A model generated the notes under the pieces. The model ran no database searches and was not told where the DNA came from. It saw nothing but the letters and a program-made list of their open reading frames with translations. Of a DNA stretch of 64,000 bases, positions 51,069 to 59,543 are shown in pieces (the stretch's first letter is position 1; each line of letters starts with the position of its first letter). The DNA is taken from NCBI GenBank assembly GCA_034666985.1, contig JAXDKS010000039.1:54254-118253 (forward strand), in the 5' to 3' direction. The DNA is from DATARR01 sp034666985 (GTDB lineage Bacteria; Acidobacteriota; Thermoanaerobaculia; Multivoradales; UBA5704). Position numbers and translations under genes: made by a program.

Positions 51069-53250
51069 GCCGCGCCGCGTGGATACCCCCGCCCCCCTCC
51101 AGATCGAAAAGGGCCGGCGCGTCCGCGTCGCCCTGGTGGGCGCCGGCTACGTGGCCCAGTTCCACCGCGACATCCTGGTGGAGATGCCGGAGCTGGAGCT
51201 GGCGGCGATCTGCGACGCCGACCCGGAGCGGGCCCGCGCCGCCGCCCGGCAGTGGGGGATCGCCAATGCCGTGACCTCCCTCGACGAGCTGGCGGGCCTG
51301 AGGATCGACGTGGCCCACGTCCTGGTGCCGCCGGACCTCCACGTGCCCGTGACCCGCAGGCTCCTGGAGATGGGGATCGGCGTCCTGCTGGAGAAGCCCG
51401 CGGCCCTCTCCAGCATCGAGTCGCGCGAGCTCCAGGGGCTCGCCGATCGCCAGGGGCTCCCCCTGGGGGTCAACCACAACAATCTCTATCATCCCGCCTT
51501 CGTCCGCCTGCTGGAGCGGGTGCGCGCCGGACGGGTGGGACGCGTCGAGCACGTGCGGGTCTGCCTCTCGGTGCCCCTCGCCCAGCTCGACGCCGGCGAC
51601 TTCTCCCACTGGATGTTCCGCTCGCCGGAGAACATTATCTTCGAGCAGGCCCCCCACCCCCTCTCCCAGCTCCACGCCCTCATCGGCCGGGTGAAGGAGG
51701 CCAGGACGACCATCCTGGGGAGCCGCGAGCTGCTGCCGGGCCAGACCTTCCATGACCGCTGGCTGGTAGCTGCCCAGGGCGAGCGGGGGACGGCGGAGAT
51801 CTACCTCGCCTTCGGCCAGGGCTTCAACCGCTGGACGCTCGAAGTGCTGGGCTCCGACGGCTCGGCCGAGGCCGACCTCGGCCACAACCTCTTCTCCTGG
51901 GAGGAGAAGACCCCCTGGCTCGACTTCTGGAACGGCTTCCTCGCCGGCTGGCGCCGCTCCCGGTCGCTGGCCCGCGGCGCCGCCGGGGGCGTCGTCCGCT
52001 ACGCCCGCTTCACCCTCGGGATGGGCCGGCGGCAGGACAGCTACTTCGCCGGCATGCGGGGCTCGGTCCAGGCGTTCTACGACGCCCTGCGCGCCGGGAC
52101 GCCGCCGCCGGTGGACGCCGCCCAGGCCGCCGAGGTGCTGGAGTGGTGCGAGGCCGTCGCCGCCGAGGCGATCCACAAGGTCCCCGGAAGGATCGAGACC
52201 CTGCGCCCGGCCAGCCTGCCGGCGCCGGCCCCGGCCCGGCCCGGAGAGATCGTGGTGCTGGGCGCCACCGGCTTCATCGGCCGCCGTGTGGTGGCCCGGC
52301 TGCTGGAGCGCGGCCAGCCCGTCTCCGCCGTGGTGCGGCGGTCCCACAGCCTCCCTCCGGGGCTGGCCGAAGCCTCGCGGGACGGCCGGCTGCGTCTCCT
52401 CCCCGGCCGGCTGGAGGACCCGAAGGCCCTGGCCGCCGCCTGCCAGGGGGCGAAGACCGTCCTCCACCTCGCCACCGGCGGCGGCGACTCCTGGGAGAAG
52501 ATCGAGCGCTCCATGATCCAGGGCTCCGTGGCGGTCGCCGAGGCCGCCTTGGCCGCGAGGGTCGAGCGCTTCGTCTACGTCTCCTCCATCGCCGCCCTTT
52601 ATCTTGGAGGGGACGACGGCCACCCCGTGATCGAGGACTCGACGGAGACCGATCCCCAGCCGGCAGGGCGGGAGATCTACAGCCGTGGCAAGATGGCCGC
52701 CGAGCGGGCGCTCCTCGCTATCCACCGGGAGCGGGGTCTGCCGTTGATCATCGTCCGCCCGGGCGTGGTGCTGGGCGAGGGCACGCCCCTCCAGCACAGC
52801 GGCCTGGGGCTCTGGGTGCGGGACAACCACTGCGTGGGCTGGGGATTGGGGGATCACCCCCTGCCGGTGGTAGACGTGGACGACGTGGCCGAGGCCCTGG
52901 CCCTGCTGGCGCTCCACGACGGGCACGACCTCGACGGCCAGGCCCTCAACCTCTGCACCCGCACGCCGCTCACGGCGCGGGAGATCGTCGCGGAGATGCG
53001 GCGGGCCACGGGGCGCGACCTCCATTTCCACCCCCGGCCCCTCTGGCTCAGTCAGGGGATGGAGATCGGCAAGTGGGTGATCAAGAAGATCGGCCGCCGG
53101 CCAGGGGCCACCTTCCCCTCCTACCGCGACCTGAAGACGCGGGCCTGCGTCCCGCCCTTCAGCTCCCGCACCGCCCGCGAGGTCCTGGGCTGGCGGCCGG
53201 TGGAGGACCGGGAGGCGTTCCTGGACAGGGCGGTACGATTCCCTCGATGA
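51055..53250 (+). CDS. Fusion of Gfo/Idh oxidoreductase and NAD-dependent epimerase/dehydratase
   Basis: This is a 731-aa protein. Residues ~20-375 are Gfo/Idh/MocA: VRVALVGAGYVAQFHRDILV, then VLLEKPAALSSIES with the EKP motif, then the beta-sheet domain. A linker of A-P repeats (LPAPAPARPGE) joins residues ~398-731, an extended SDR: IVVLGATGFIGRRVVARLLE, FVYVSSIAALYLGGD and YSRGKMAAERALL (Y-x3-K). Both halves keep their cofactor and catalytic motifs, so two oxidation/epimerisation steps on one sugar nucleotide are plausible. No frameshift or internal start explains it as two genes. It overlaps the sulfotransferase and the next glycosyltransferase. Confidence 0.93.
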   Translation: MALSEPRRVDTPAPLQIEKGRRVRVALVGAGYVAQFHRDILVEMPELELAAICDADPERARAAARQWGIANAVTSLDELAGLRIDVAHVLVPPDLHVPVTRRLLEMGIGVLLEKPAALSSIESRELQGLADRQGLPLGVNHNNLYHPAFVRLLERVRAGRVGRVEHVRVCLSVPLAQLDAGDFSHWMFRSPENIIFEQAPHPLSQLHALIGRVKEARTTILGSRELLPGQTFHDRWLVAAQGERGTAEIYLAFGQGFNRWTLEVLGSDGSAEADLGHNLFSWEEKTPWLDFWNGFLAGWRRSRSLARGAAGGVVRYARFTLGMGRRQDSYFAGMRGSVQAFYDALRAGTPPPVDAAQAAEVLEWCEAVAAEAIHKVPGRIETLRPASLPAPAPARPGEIVVLGATGFIGRRVVARLLERGQPVSAVVRRSHSLPPGLAEASRDGRLRLLPGRLEDPKALAAACQGAKTVLHLATGGGDSWEKIERSMIQGSVAVAEAALAARVERFVYVSSIAALYLGGDDGHPVIEDSTETDPQPAGREIYSRGKMAAERALLAIHRERGLPLIIVRPGVVLGEGTPLQHSGLGLWVRDNHCVGWGLGDHPLPVVDVDDVAEALALLALHDGHDLDGQALNLCTRTPLTAREIVAEMRRATGRDLHFHPRPLWLSQGMEIGKWVIKKIGRRPGATFPSYRDLKTRACVPPFSSRTAREVLGWRPVEDREAFLDRAVRFPR

Positions 53251-54362
53251 CCCCCCACCTCCTCCACGTCTTCTCCAACTTCGTCCCCTCAGGTCCGGAG
53301 ATCCGCACCGTCCGGCTGATCGGCGCCTTGGGCGACGAATTCCGCCATTCGATCGTCTCCATGGACGGGCGCACCGGCGCCGCGGCCCTGCTGCCGGCCG
53401 GGGTGGACGTGCGGCTCCTCCCCCATCCGCCCAAGGCGGGCTCGCTCGCCACGGCCCGGCGGCTGCGCCGGCTGCTCCTGGCCGAGAAGCCGGACCTCGT
53501 CCTCACCTACAACTGGGGGGCCTTCGACATGCTCCTCGCCGCCCGTAGCGCCCGCTTCCGGCGGGTGGTCCACCACGAGGAGGGGTTCAACGAGGACGAG
53601 GCGGAGAGCTACAAGCTGCGGCGCGTGCTGGCCCGCCGGCTGGTGCTCCCGGGCGCTCACCGCATCGTCGTCCCCTCGCAGCGGCTGCGCGAGGTCGCCA
53701 CCCGGCTGTGGAAGCTCGCCCCCGAGCGGGTGCGGCTCATCCCCAACGGCATCGTGCCGGAGGCGTTCCCTCCGGCGGACGGCAATCCCTCCCTCCGGCA
53801 GCGGCTCGGCCTGCCGACGGATGCCCTGGTGGTGGGCACGGTGGGGGGGCTGCGGCCGGTGAAGAACCAGCGCCGGCTCCTCGATGCCTGCGCCGCGGCC
53901 GGCCCCGGGGTGAACGTCCTGCTGGTGGGGGACGGGGAGGAGCGGGCCGCCCTGGAAGCGCGGGCGCAGCGGGAGGACCTCGCGGGACGGATCTGCTTCG
54001 CCGGCCATCAGGCGGACCCGGCGCCCTTCCTCCAGGCCATGGACGTCTTCGCCCTCCCCTCGGACAGCGAGCAGATGCCCGTCTGCCTGCTGGAGGCCAT
54101 GGCCGCCTCGCTGCCCGTGGTAGCGACCGACGTGGGCGACGTCCGCGCCATCCTCCCGCCGGAGCAGGCCCGGTATCTGGTGCCGTCCGGGCCGGAGGCC
54201 GCCGCCGGTCTGGCCCGGGGAATCGCGGATCTCGCCCGCGACGCCGCGGCGCGGCAACTCCTCGGGGTCGTCAACCGCCGGCGCGTCGAGGAGAGCTTCA
54301 CCTTCGCCGGCATGTGTGCTGCCTACCGGGAGGTCTACCTCTCCGCCCTGGGGGCCGGGTAG
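53247..54362 (+). CDS. Glycosyltransferase family 4
   Basis: This is a 371-aa GT-B enzyme from the ATG at 53247, overlapping the fusion gene's stop by 4 nt. Begins HLLHVFSNFVPSGPEIRTVR. VVGTVGGLRPVKNQRRLLDA starts the donor domain and the signature is LPSDSEQMPVCLLEAMAASL. The acceptor domain has HHEEGFNEDEAESYKLRR, a recurrent motif in related capsule transferases. Last gene of the sulfotransferase operon. Confidence 0.92.
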   Translation: MTPHLLHVFSNFVPSGPEIRTVRLIGALGDEFRHSIVSMDGRTGAAALLPAGVDVRLLPHPPKAGSLATARRLRRLLLAEKPDLVLTYNWGAFDMLLAARSARFRRVVHHEEGFNEDEAESYKLRRVLARRLVLPGAHRIVVPSQRLREVATRLWKLAPERVRLIPNGIVPEAFPPADGNPSLRQRLGLPTDALVVGTVGGLRPVKNQRRLLDACAAAGPGVNVLLVGDGEERAALEARAQREDLAGRICFAGHQADPAPFLQAMDVFALPSDSEQMPVCLLEAMAASLPVVATDVGDVRAILPPEQARYLVPSGPEAAAGLARGIADLARDAAARQLLGVVNRRRVEESFTFAGMCAAYREVYLSALGAG

Positions 54363-54393
54363 GGGGCTGGACGGACCGTCCAAGCGGCTGTGC

Positions 54394-54399
54394 TAAAAT
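54394..54399 (+). promoter_or_regulatory. Candidate -10 element of the CNNM/CorC gene
   Basis: TAAAAT at 54394-54399 lies in a 153-bp gap before the GTG at 54516, which would give a leader of about 110 nt. Upstream TGGACG (54368-54373) is a poor -35 with 20-bp spacing. I see no structured leader. Confidence 0.3.
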
Positions 54400-54515
54400 C
54401 ATCCCCTATTGAGCGACGACCCTCCCAGTCCGCCCGCCGCCACTTCCCCTTTCGGCCAACAGCAGCCCCCGAGCCCAGGCGCTCGGAGAGGTATGCCTCC
54501 CAGAGGTGACCGGCC

Positions 54516-55880
54516 GTGATCCTCGCCCTGCTCGCTTCGGGCCCCGTGGCCGAAACCACCCCCTCGATCTCGACCGGCTGGGGTCTTTTCCTGGGCATCC
54601 TGCTGGTGGCCCTCAACGGCTTCTTCGTGGCCGCCGAGTTCGCCCTGGTCAAGGTGCGGCCGACGCAGATCGAGCCCAGCGCCGCCGAGGGGGTCCGCCG
54701 GGCCAAGGTCGTCCGGCACATGATCCACCACCTGGACGCCTACCTGTCGGCCACCCAGCTCGGCATCACCCTCGCCAGCCTGGCCCTGGGCTGGGTGGGC
54801 GAGCCGGCGTTCGCCGGCATCATCAAGCCCCTCGCCACCCCTTTCATCGGGAACAACCCGCAGCTCCTCCACTCGATCACCGTGACGGTGTCGTTCCTGG
54901 TCATCACCATCCTGCACATCGTGCTGGGCGAGCAGGCTCCCAAGACGGTCGCCATCCGCAAGGCCGAGGGGACCTCCCTGCTGATCGCCTATCCCCTCTA
55001 CGCCTTCTATAAGGTCACCTACCCGGCCATCTGGCTGCTCAACCACGCCGCCAACGCCCTGCTGAAGCTCGTCGGCATCCAGCCGGCCAGCGAGGGTGAG
55101 TTCACCCACGACGAGGAGGAGCTGCGCCTGCTGCTCTCCTCCAGCAACGGCGCCCAGCTCTCCAGCCAGAAGAAGGAGCTGCTGGACAACGTCTTCGAGC
55201 TCTCCCACCGCATGGCCCGGCAGATCATGCTTCCCCGCCAGGACGTGGTCTACCTCTCCACCACCCGCACCCTGAACGAGAACCTGCGCATTGCCCGCCG
55301 CAGCGGCCACACCCGGTTCCCCCTCTGCGAGGGCGACCTCGACCACGTCATCGGCCTGATCCACATCAAGGACATCTTCCAGCGCGACCGCAACCTGCGC
55401 TCGCTCCAGGAGGTGGCGCGGGAGATCTCCTTCGTCCCCGAGACGCTGACGCTCGACCGCCTGCTCAAGCGCATGCGCACCGAGCGCTTCCACCTCGCCG
55501 CCGTGATCGACGAGTACGGTGGCATCTCCGGCATCGTCACCCTGGAAGCTGTCATCGAGGAGATCGTGGGCTCGATCGAGGACGAGTTCGACGTCGAGAA
55601 GCCCGAGATCCAGAAGCTCGAGGACGGCGTCTACCGGGTTTCGGGCGGCATGCTGGTGGAGGACCTGGAAGAGGCCCTGAAGGTGGAGCTCAGCGACCGC
55701 GACGAGGACACCATCGGCGGCGTCGTCCTCTCCGAGCTCGGGCGCCACCCGGCCGTGGGCGACAAGGTCGAAGTCGGACCGGTCACCATCGAAGTCCTGG
55801 AGGTCCAGCACAACCGCATCAACACCGTGGCTGTCACCGTTCAACAGCCGGAGACGGTGCCCCCCGAAGAGAAGGGGTAG
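54516..55880 (+). CDS. CNNM/HlyC-CorC family membrane protein (DUF21-CBS)
   Basis: This is a 454-aa protein; GTG start at 54516 with AGAGGTG upstream. Residues ~15-195 are a DUF21 membrane domain (LVALNGFFVAAEFALVKVRP, LGITLASLALGWVGEP). A CBS pair follows (MARQIMLPRQDVVYLSTT..., HVIGLIHIKDIF, HLAAVIDEYGGISGIVTLEA). The C-terminal CorC_HlyC domain ends with ITIEVLEVQHNRI. Relatives are implicated in Mg2+ or other cation handling. Preceded by its own gap, so likely a separate transcript. Confidence 0.95.
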   Translation: MILALLASGPVAETTPSISTGWGLFLGILLVALNGFFVAAEFALVKVRPTQIEPSAAEGVRRAKVVRHMIHHLDAYLSATQLGITLASLALGWVGEPAFAGIIKPLATPFIGNNPQLLHSITVTVSFLVITILHIVLGEQAPKTVAIRKAEGTSLLIAYPLYAFYKVTYPAIWLLNHAANALLKLVGIQPASEGEFTHDEEELRLLLSSSNGAQLSSQKKELLDNVFELSHRMARQIMLPRQDVVYLSTTRTLNENLRIARRSGHTRFPLCEGDLDHVIGLIHIKDIFQRDRNLRSLQEVAREISFVPETLTLDRLLKRMRTERFHLAAVIDEYGGISGIVTLEAVIEEIVGSIEDEFDVEKPEIQKLEDGVYRVSGGMLVEDLEEALKVELSDRDEDTIGGVVLSELGRHPAVGDKVEVGPVTIEVLEVQHNRINTVAVTVQQPETVPPEEKG

Positions 55881-55902
55881 GCCGCAGCCAGGGCGCCCCC
55901 GC

Positions 55903-56240
55903 CAGGGGCAATGTCCATTCACCCCACGCTTGTGTCCATTCGGGGGAGTTTTGTCCCTTCGCTACATCGTCATCGGCTGTCCGCCCTCGCGGGGGGCGGT
56001 ACGCCCCCCACGAAAAATGGCCGCGCCCTCACGAGTTGTGGAGGCGCCCTGCGTGGATACGGACCCGCCCTCGCGAGCTGTGTAAGCGCCCTCGCGACGA
56101 ATGGACACGCCCTCGCGAGTTGTGTACGCGCCCTCCCGAGTTATGTACACGCCTTCGCGAGTTGTGTACGCGCCCCCTCGAGTTATGTACGCGCCCTCGC
56201 GAGGGCAATGTCCCGTCACGCCGGTTTGTGTCCATTCAAC
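55903..56240. repeat. Imperfect direct repeats flanking the 21-bp array
   Basis: About 35 nt on the left (around 55905-55941, GGCAATGTCC...TTGTGTCCATTC) match about 35 nt on the right (around 56204-56238, GGCAATGTCC...TTGTGTCCATTC) with several changes. They bracket the 21-bp array. This resembles either array edge units or a target-site-like duplication; the length argues against a simple insertion-sequence duplication. Confidence 0.45.
55981..56211. repeat. Tandem array of eleven 21-bp units
   Basis: The 231 bp divide exactly into 11 units of 21 bp, starting at 55981, 56002, 56023 and so on to 56191. The consensus is GCGCCCTCGCGAGTTGTGTAC with outer units more diverged. There are no spacers, so this is not CRISPR. 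Because 21 is a multiple of three, several frames read as heptapeptide repeats (PSRVVYA on plus, REGAYTT on minus), but no ribosome-binding site or conserved start supports translation. Confidence 0.85.
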
Positions 56241-56249
56241 GGCACCCGG

Positions 56250-56444
56250 CGGTGCGGGGACGCGTGCGCAGCTCCCGCAGCAACTCGTAGCCATCCATGC
56301 CGGGCATGGCGAGGTCGGACGTCAGCTCCCCTGCCGGCAGGAGGAGGATCCAGACGATGAACCCTCCCCGGCCCCACTCCCTCCGACTCCGCCCGCACCC
56401 CGCCCGCCCGGCAGCTCGGCGCTGGCGCACCAGTGACAGGCCGA
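56250..56444 (-). pseudogene. Internally deleted remnant of the hybrid histidine kinase
   Basis: Bases 56250-56444 closely match two separate parts of the intact kinase gene downstream: about 57774-57846 (receiver domain, SDLAMPGMDGYELLRELRTR) and about 58027-58165 (end of the ATPase domain, VWIxLLPAG). The ~180 bp between them are missing, with the join still in frame for a short way. The start of the kinase and the end of the receiver are absent. It is a decayed partial copy about 1.5 kb from its source. Confidence 0.8.
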
Positions 56445-56555
56445 CTTACGTGCCAGAGTGACAGACCCAAGTCTCTCCCGAATCGCACGTGTACCGACAG
56501 CAAACTGCGGGACCCATGCCTTCGAAATCACCCGTGACCGCATAGCATTGATCTT

Positions 56556-56657
56556 TCAAGCAAGATGGAAGGCCGAGGCTGGCTTCGCGAAGAATGCGGT
56601 GCCCACTCCGAAGAGGGCCACGGTGGCAGCGACAGCAAGGCGAGTCTTAGCTTTCAT
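56556..56657 (-). CDS. Very small exported peptide or truncated secreted protein, 33 aa
   Basis: The product starts MKAKTRLAVAATVALFGVGT and continues AFFAKPASAFHLA. AAGGAGATCTC directly precedes the ATG at 56657. It has a textbook signal peptide (basic N-region, hydrophobic core, ASA cleavage site) but only about four residues after the cut. It could be a real small exported peptide, a signal fragment of a gene truncated by the neighbouring rearrangement, or a leader. No family recognised. Confidence 0.5.
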   Translation of the reverse strand: MKAKTRLAVAATVALFGVGTAFFAKPASAFHLA

Positions 56658-56860
56658 GAGATCTCCTTGACCCAGGTGCCCCCACTCGTCGACCCGTCCG
56701 TTGACGGAACGTTGGAGGCTGTCTGTCTGGAGATGCGCGATCGGGAGAAAAACGCGTCATTCAACCCTCACCCGCCTCACGTCACGATGCCTGCTGGAAA
56801 AACTCCGAGATCTCGTTCGCGGCGTGGATGTCGCGGTTGGAATTGCCGAGCAGGCACGGG

Positions 56861-57286
56861 TCAGTGACTCGGGCCTAGCGCAGCCTTCTCCTCCTCCACG
56901 TCGATCTCGTGACGAGAGTGGGTCTTCGAGAGGCCGTAGCCTGAGAGACCGCCAGCGAGGAATGTAGCTGCCAACTTCGTGATTTCCTTGGCCAAGCCAT
57001 CCTTGCCCATGTAGCTGAGCGCAAAGATGAAGCCTACTCCGACGAGGAAGAGAAGCGCGACGAAGACATAGCGGTCGTTGGTGCGCTTGCGGCGGTGCTC
57101 CCGGGCGTGACGCCGGTCTTCCGCCTGAATGGAGAGCGCCTGCCTGGCTAAGTCGTACTGGCGCTGCCCTTCCTTCTCCTGCAGGTCCAGTTCCTGCTTT
57201 CGGACCTGGATTTGTCCGGCCCCTACCTTCACCAAGTCGCGAACAATGTCAGGATTTGGAAGCGGGGCCTGCTGCTTCTCGGTCAT
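56861..57286 (-). CDS. Small membrane protein with coiled coil, unknown function
   Basis: This is a 141-aa protein. Residues ~20-70 are strongly charged and helical (VRKQELDLQEKEGQRQYDLA, EDRRHAREHRRKR), likely a coiled coil. Then come two membrane segments (YVFVALLFLVGVGFIFALSY; ITKLAATFLAGGLSGYGLS). Base composition is less GC-rich than the rest of the window. It sits 15 nt downstream of another small gene on the same strand. I do not recognise a family; the layout resembles membrane partners of phage or mobile-element systems only in a general way. Confidence 0.7.
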   Translation of the reverse strand: MTEKQQAPLPNPDIVRDLVKVGAGQIQVRKQELDLQEKEGQRQYDLARQALSIQAEDRRHAREHRRKRTNDRYVFVALLFLVGVGFIFALSYMGKDGLAKEITKLAATFLAGGLSGYGLSKTHSRHEIDVEEEKAALGPSH

Positions 57287-57301
57287 CTAGGGTATGGGAG
57301 G

Positions 57302-57505
57302 CTACTTGCGGAGACGCAGAGGAGAGGACTGTGTGGCACGCTGAGTAAAAACCGGCCTCTCCGTCACCACATACCCGAAGCCTGGCTGGCCAAGTTGGGG
57401 TGGAACGATGATGACTTTACCCAACGCTTTGCGCTGTTGCTCGGTGAGACGAACAAATTCCTCGAATGATAGAGTCTGCTTAGGGATCATTTCGATCATC
57501 GGCAT
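57302..57505 (-). CDS. Small protein of unknown function, 67 aa
   Basis: The ATG at 57505 has AGGGG five nt upstream and gives MPMIEMIPKQTLSFEEFVRL, then TEQQRKALGKVIIVPPQLG and a basic C-terminus. A TTG at 57529 could add eight residues. The same AT-richer composition and 15-nt gap to the coiled-coil membrane gene suggest an operon. No known domain recognised; it may be cytosolic and interact with its membrane neighbour. Confidence 0.55.
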   Translation of the reverse strand: MPMIEMIPKQTLSFEEFVRLTEQQRKALGKVIIVPPQLGQPGFGYVVTERPVFTQRATQSSPLRLRK

Positions 57506-57616
57506 ACAGGCCCCTATCGGCGGCGCCAAAATCTAAGTCTTTTTTAGTTAGCAGGGAAAATTGACGCCGTCAATAGCGTTGACCTGACACAGACTGTGCG
57601 TCGAGGCCGGGCTTCC

Positions 57617-59386
57617 TTACATCCTCATCGGCTGGCCGAGGGCCGCGAGGGTGGCCTCGACGAGGCGGGAGATCTGCACCGGCTTGGCGAGGTGGGCGAA
57701 GAAGCCGGCGGCCCGCGAGCGCTCGGCGTCCTCGCTCTGGCCGAAGCCGGTGACGGCGATGGCGGGCACGCCGGCGGTGCGGGGACGCGTGCGCAGCTCC
57801 CGCAGCAGCTCGTAACCATCCATGCCGGGCATGGCGAGGTCGGAGACCACGACGTCGAAGTCCCGCCACTCGACCATCCGCAGGGCCTCGTCGCCGGTCG
57901 CCGCGGTGGCCACCTCGGCCCCTTGGAACTGCAGGAGCTGGCGCAGCATGGTCGTCGTATCCGCGGAGTCGTCCACCACCAGCATGCGGATGTGGGCGAG
58001 GGACCCGGATTCGGCGGCGCCGGTGGCCGTCAGCTCCAGCCCTGCCGGCAGGAGGGGGATCCAGACGGTGAACCGCGCTCCCCGGCCCACTCCCTCCGAC
58101 TCCGCCCGCACCCGCCCACCGTGCAGCTCGGCGAGCTGGCGCACCAGCGACAGGCCGATGCCCAGCCCGCCATAGCGCCGGCTCGCCCGGGTGTCCGCCT
58201 GGCGGAACATCTCGAAGACTTCGGGGAGGAAGGCGGGGTCCAGCCCCTGGCCCGTGTCCTCCACGACGAGCCGGGCCTCGGCACTGTCCCGCTCCAGGTG
58301 GACGGTCACCCGCCCGCCTTCGGGGGTGAACTTGACGGCGTTCTGCACCAGGTTCCAGACGATCTGCTGCACGCGCACGGGATCGGCCTCGGCCAGCGCC
58401 GGCTCGCCGCACCGCTCCACCCGCAGCAGGATGCGCCGGGCCTCGGCCTCCTCGCGCAGCGCCTCGGCGGCCTCGGCCACCAGGGTATCGAGGGAGACCG
58501 TCTGGCGATCGAGCCCGAGCTTGCCCGTCTGCAGCCGCGACAGGTCGAGCAGGTCGGCCACGAGCTGCGCCTGGACCGTGGCGTTGCGCCGGATAGCCTC
58601 GGCGGCCCGGCGCACCACCGGTAGCCGCTGCGCCTCGGGGTCGCGGGCGAGGATCTGGGCGAAGCCCGAGATGACGTTCAGTGGATTGCGCAGCTCGTGC
58701 GACAGGGTGGCCAGGAACTCGTCCTTGAGCCGGCTGGCGCGGGAGAGCTCCTCCACCAGCGCCGTCGTGTCCAGCGCCGCCGCCACCTGGTTGGCCATGA
58801 CCTCGGCGGTCTTGATCACCGCCTCGTCGGCCGAGCGGCCGGGCTCGCGCCAGAAGAGGGCGACCACCCCCAGCAGCCGGCCCCGGGCCCGCAGCGGCAT
58901 GGCGAGGACGGAGCGGATGCCGGTGCGGCTCCAGAGGCTCGAGAACTCCGTCCAGGAGAGGTCCTCCAGCGTGTCGCCCAGGGAGACCGGGCGCATGGTG
59001 CGGGAGGCCCGGGCCACCGGGTGGTCGGAGCTCATCTCGACGCGCAGCAGCAGCTCCTGCATCCTCTGGTCGGTGTCGTTGCGCGGCATCCGCCGCACGC
59101 CGTAGGTCCCTCGCGCCGTCAGGGCCGCCGGGCCGGCCACCGACTCGTCGCGCAGCCAGTAGACGCCCCGCGGCGCGCCGGCGACGTGGCAGAGGATCTC
59201 GATCAGCCGGTCGTGGCTCGGCGCTTCGCCGAGGTTGAGCAGCCCGACGCTCGCCTCCTGGAGACGCACCAGGGCCTCGTTGCGGCGCTCGGCCTCGGTG
59301 ACGGCGCGGCGGCTCTCCTCCAGCCGCTCGGACATGTCCATCCTCACGTCCATCCTGTCTGGTCGCTTCGCGTCCATCGCGTCCAT
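57617..59386 (-). CDS. Hybrid histidine kinase: GAF - HisKA - HATPase - receiver
   Basis: This is a 589-aa protein with no membrane segment, so it is cytosolic. Residues ~45-205 are a GAF sensor domain (VLAMPLRARGRLLGVVALFW). FLATLSHELRNPLNVISGFA (about 227) carries the phospho-His. HATPase motifs are QIVWNLVQNAVKFTPEGG, VEDTGQGLDPAFL and YGGLGIGLSLVRQLAELHGG. The receiver (about 468-585) has VVDDSAD, phospho-acceptor VVSDLAMPGMDG (about 512) and the late Lys in HLAKP. No separate regulator gene is adjacent. The start is uncertain: the first 18 codons are a Met-Asp-rich repeat and the ATG at 59335 with GAGG may be the true one. Confidence 0.95.
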   Translation of the reverse strand: MDAMDAKRPDRMDVRMDMSERLEESRRAVTEAERRNEALVRLQEASVGLLNLGEAPSHDRLIEILCHVAGAPRGVYWLRDESVAGPAALTARGTYGVRRMPRNDTDQRMQELLLRVEMSSDHPVARASRTMRPVSLGDTLEDLSWTEFSSLWSRTGIRSVLAMPLRARGRLLGVVALFWREPGRSADEAVIKTAEVMANQVAAALDTTALVEELSRASRLKDEFLATLSHELRNPLNVISGFAQILARDPEAQRLPVVRRAAEAIRRNATVQAQLVADLLDLSRLQTGKLGLDRQTVSLDTLVAEAAEALREEAEARRILLRVERCGEPALAEADPVRVQQIVWNLVQNAVKFTPEGGRVTVHLERDSAEARLVVEDTGQGLDPAFLPEVFEMFRQADTRASRRYGGLGIGLSLVRQLAELHGGRVRAESEGVGRGARFTVWIPLLPAGLELTATGAAESGSLAHIRMLVVDDSADTTTMLRQLLQFQGAEVATAATGDEALRMVEWRDFDVVVSDLAMPGMDGYELLRELRTRPRTAGVPAIAVTGFGQSEDAERSRAAGFFAHLAKPVQISRLVEATLAALGQPMRM

Positions 59387-59482
59387 GAGAGACGGGGCTC
59401 CCCTTGTCCTCCTCTTCTCTACTGTCGGTGGCGGTCCGATAGTCTCCTATAGTTTATCTCCGGCTGAAGCTCAGGCCAACCC

Positions 59483-59543
59483 CCCATCGCGGCCATTCAT
59501 CGCGACTATCGCGGCCATCGCGGCCATTCATCGCGGCCATCGG
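59483..59543. repeat. Short tandem repeat CATCGCGGCCATT upstream of kinase and DUF2383 genes
   Basis: Inside the 235-bp divergent gap, CATCGCGGCCATT and shortened forms recur about five times. The same kind of 9-nt repetition (ATGGACGCG) runs into the first codons of the kinase. No promoter is clear; CCTATAGTTT near 59444 may hold -10 elements. Confidence 0.6.

Noticed and set aside
55981..56211. 21-bp array as a CRISPR
   Set aside because: Units are contiguous with no unique spacers, and no cas gene is in the window.
55962..56294. Heptapeptide-repeat protein (REGAYTT) on the minus strand
   Set aside because: The frame runs from the kinase remnant through a 21-bp array; any array of that length keeps frames open. 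No ribosome-binding site, and units diverge without codon-level constraint.
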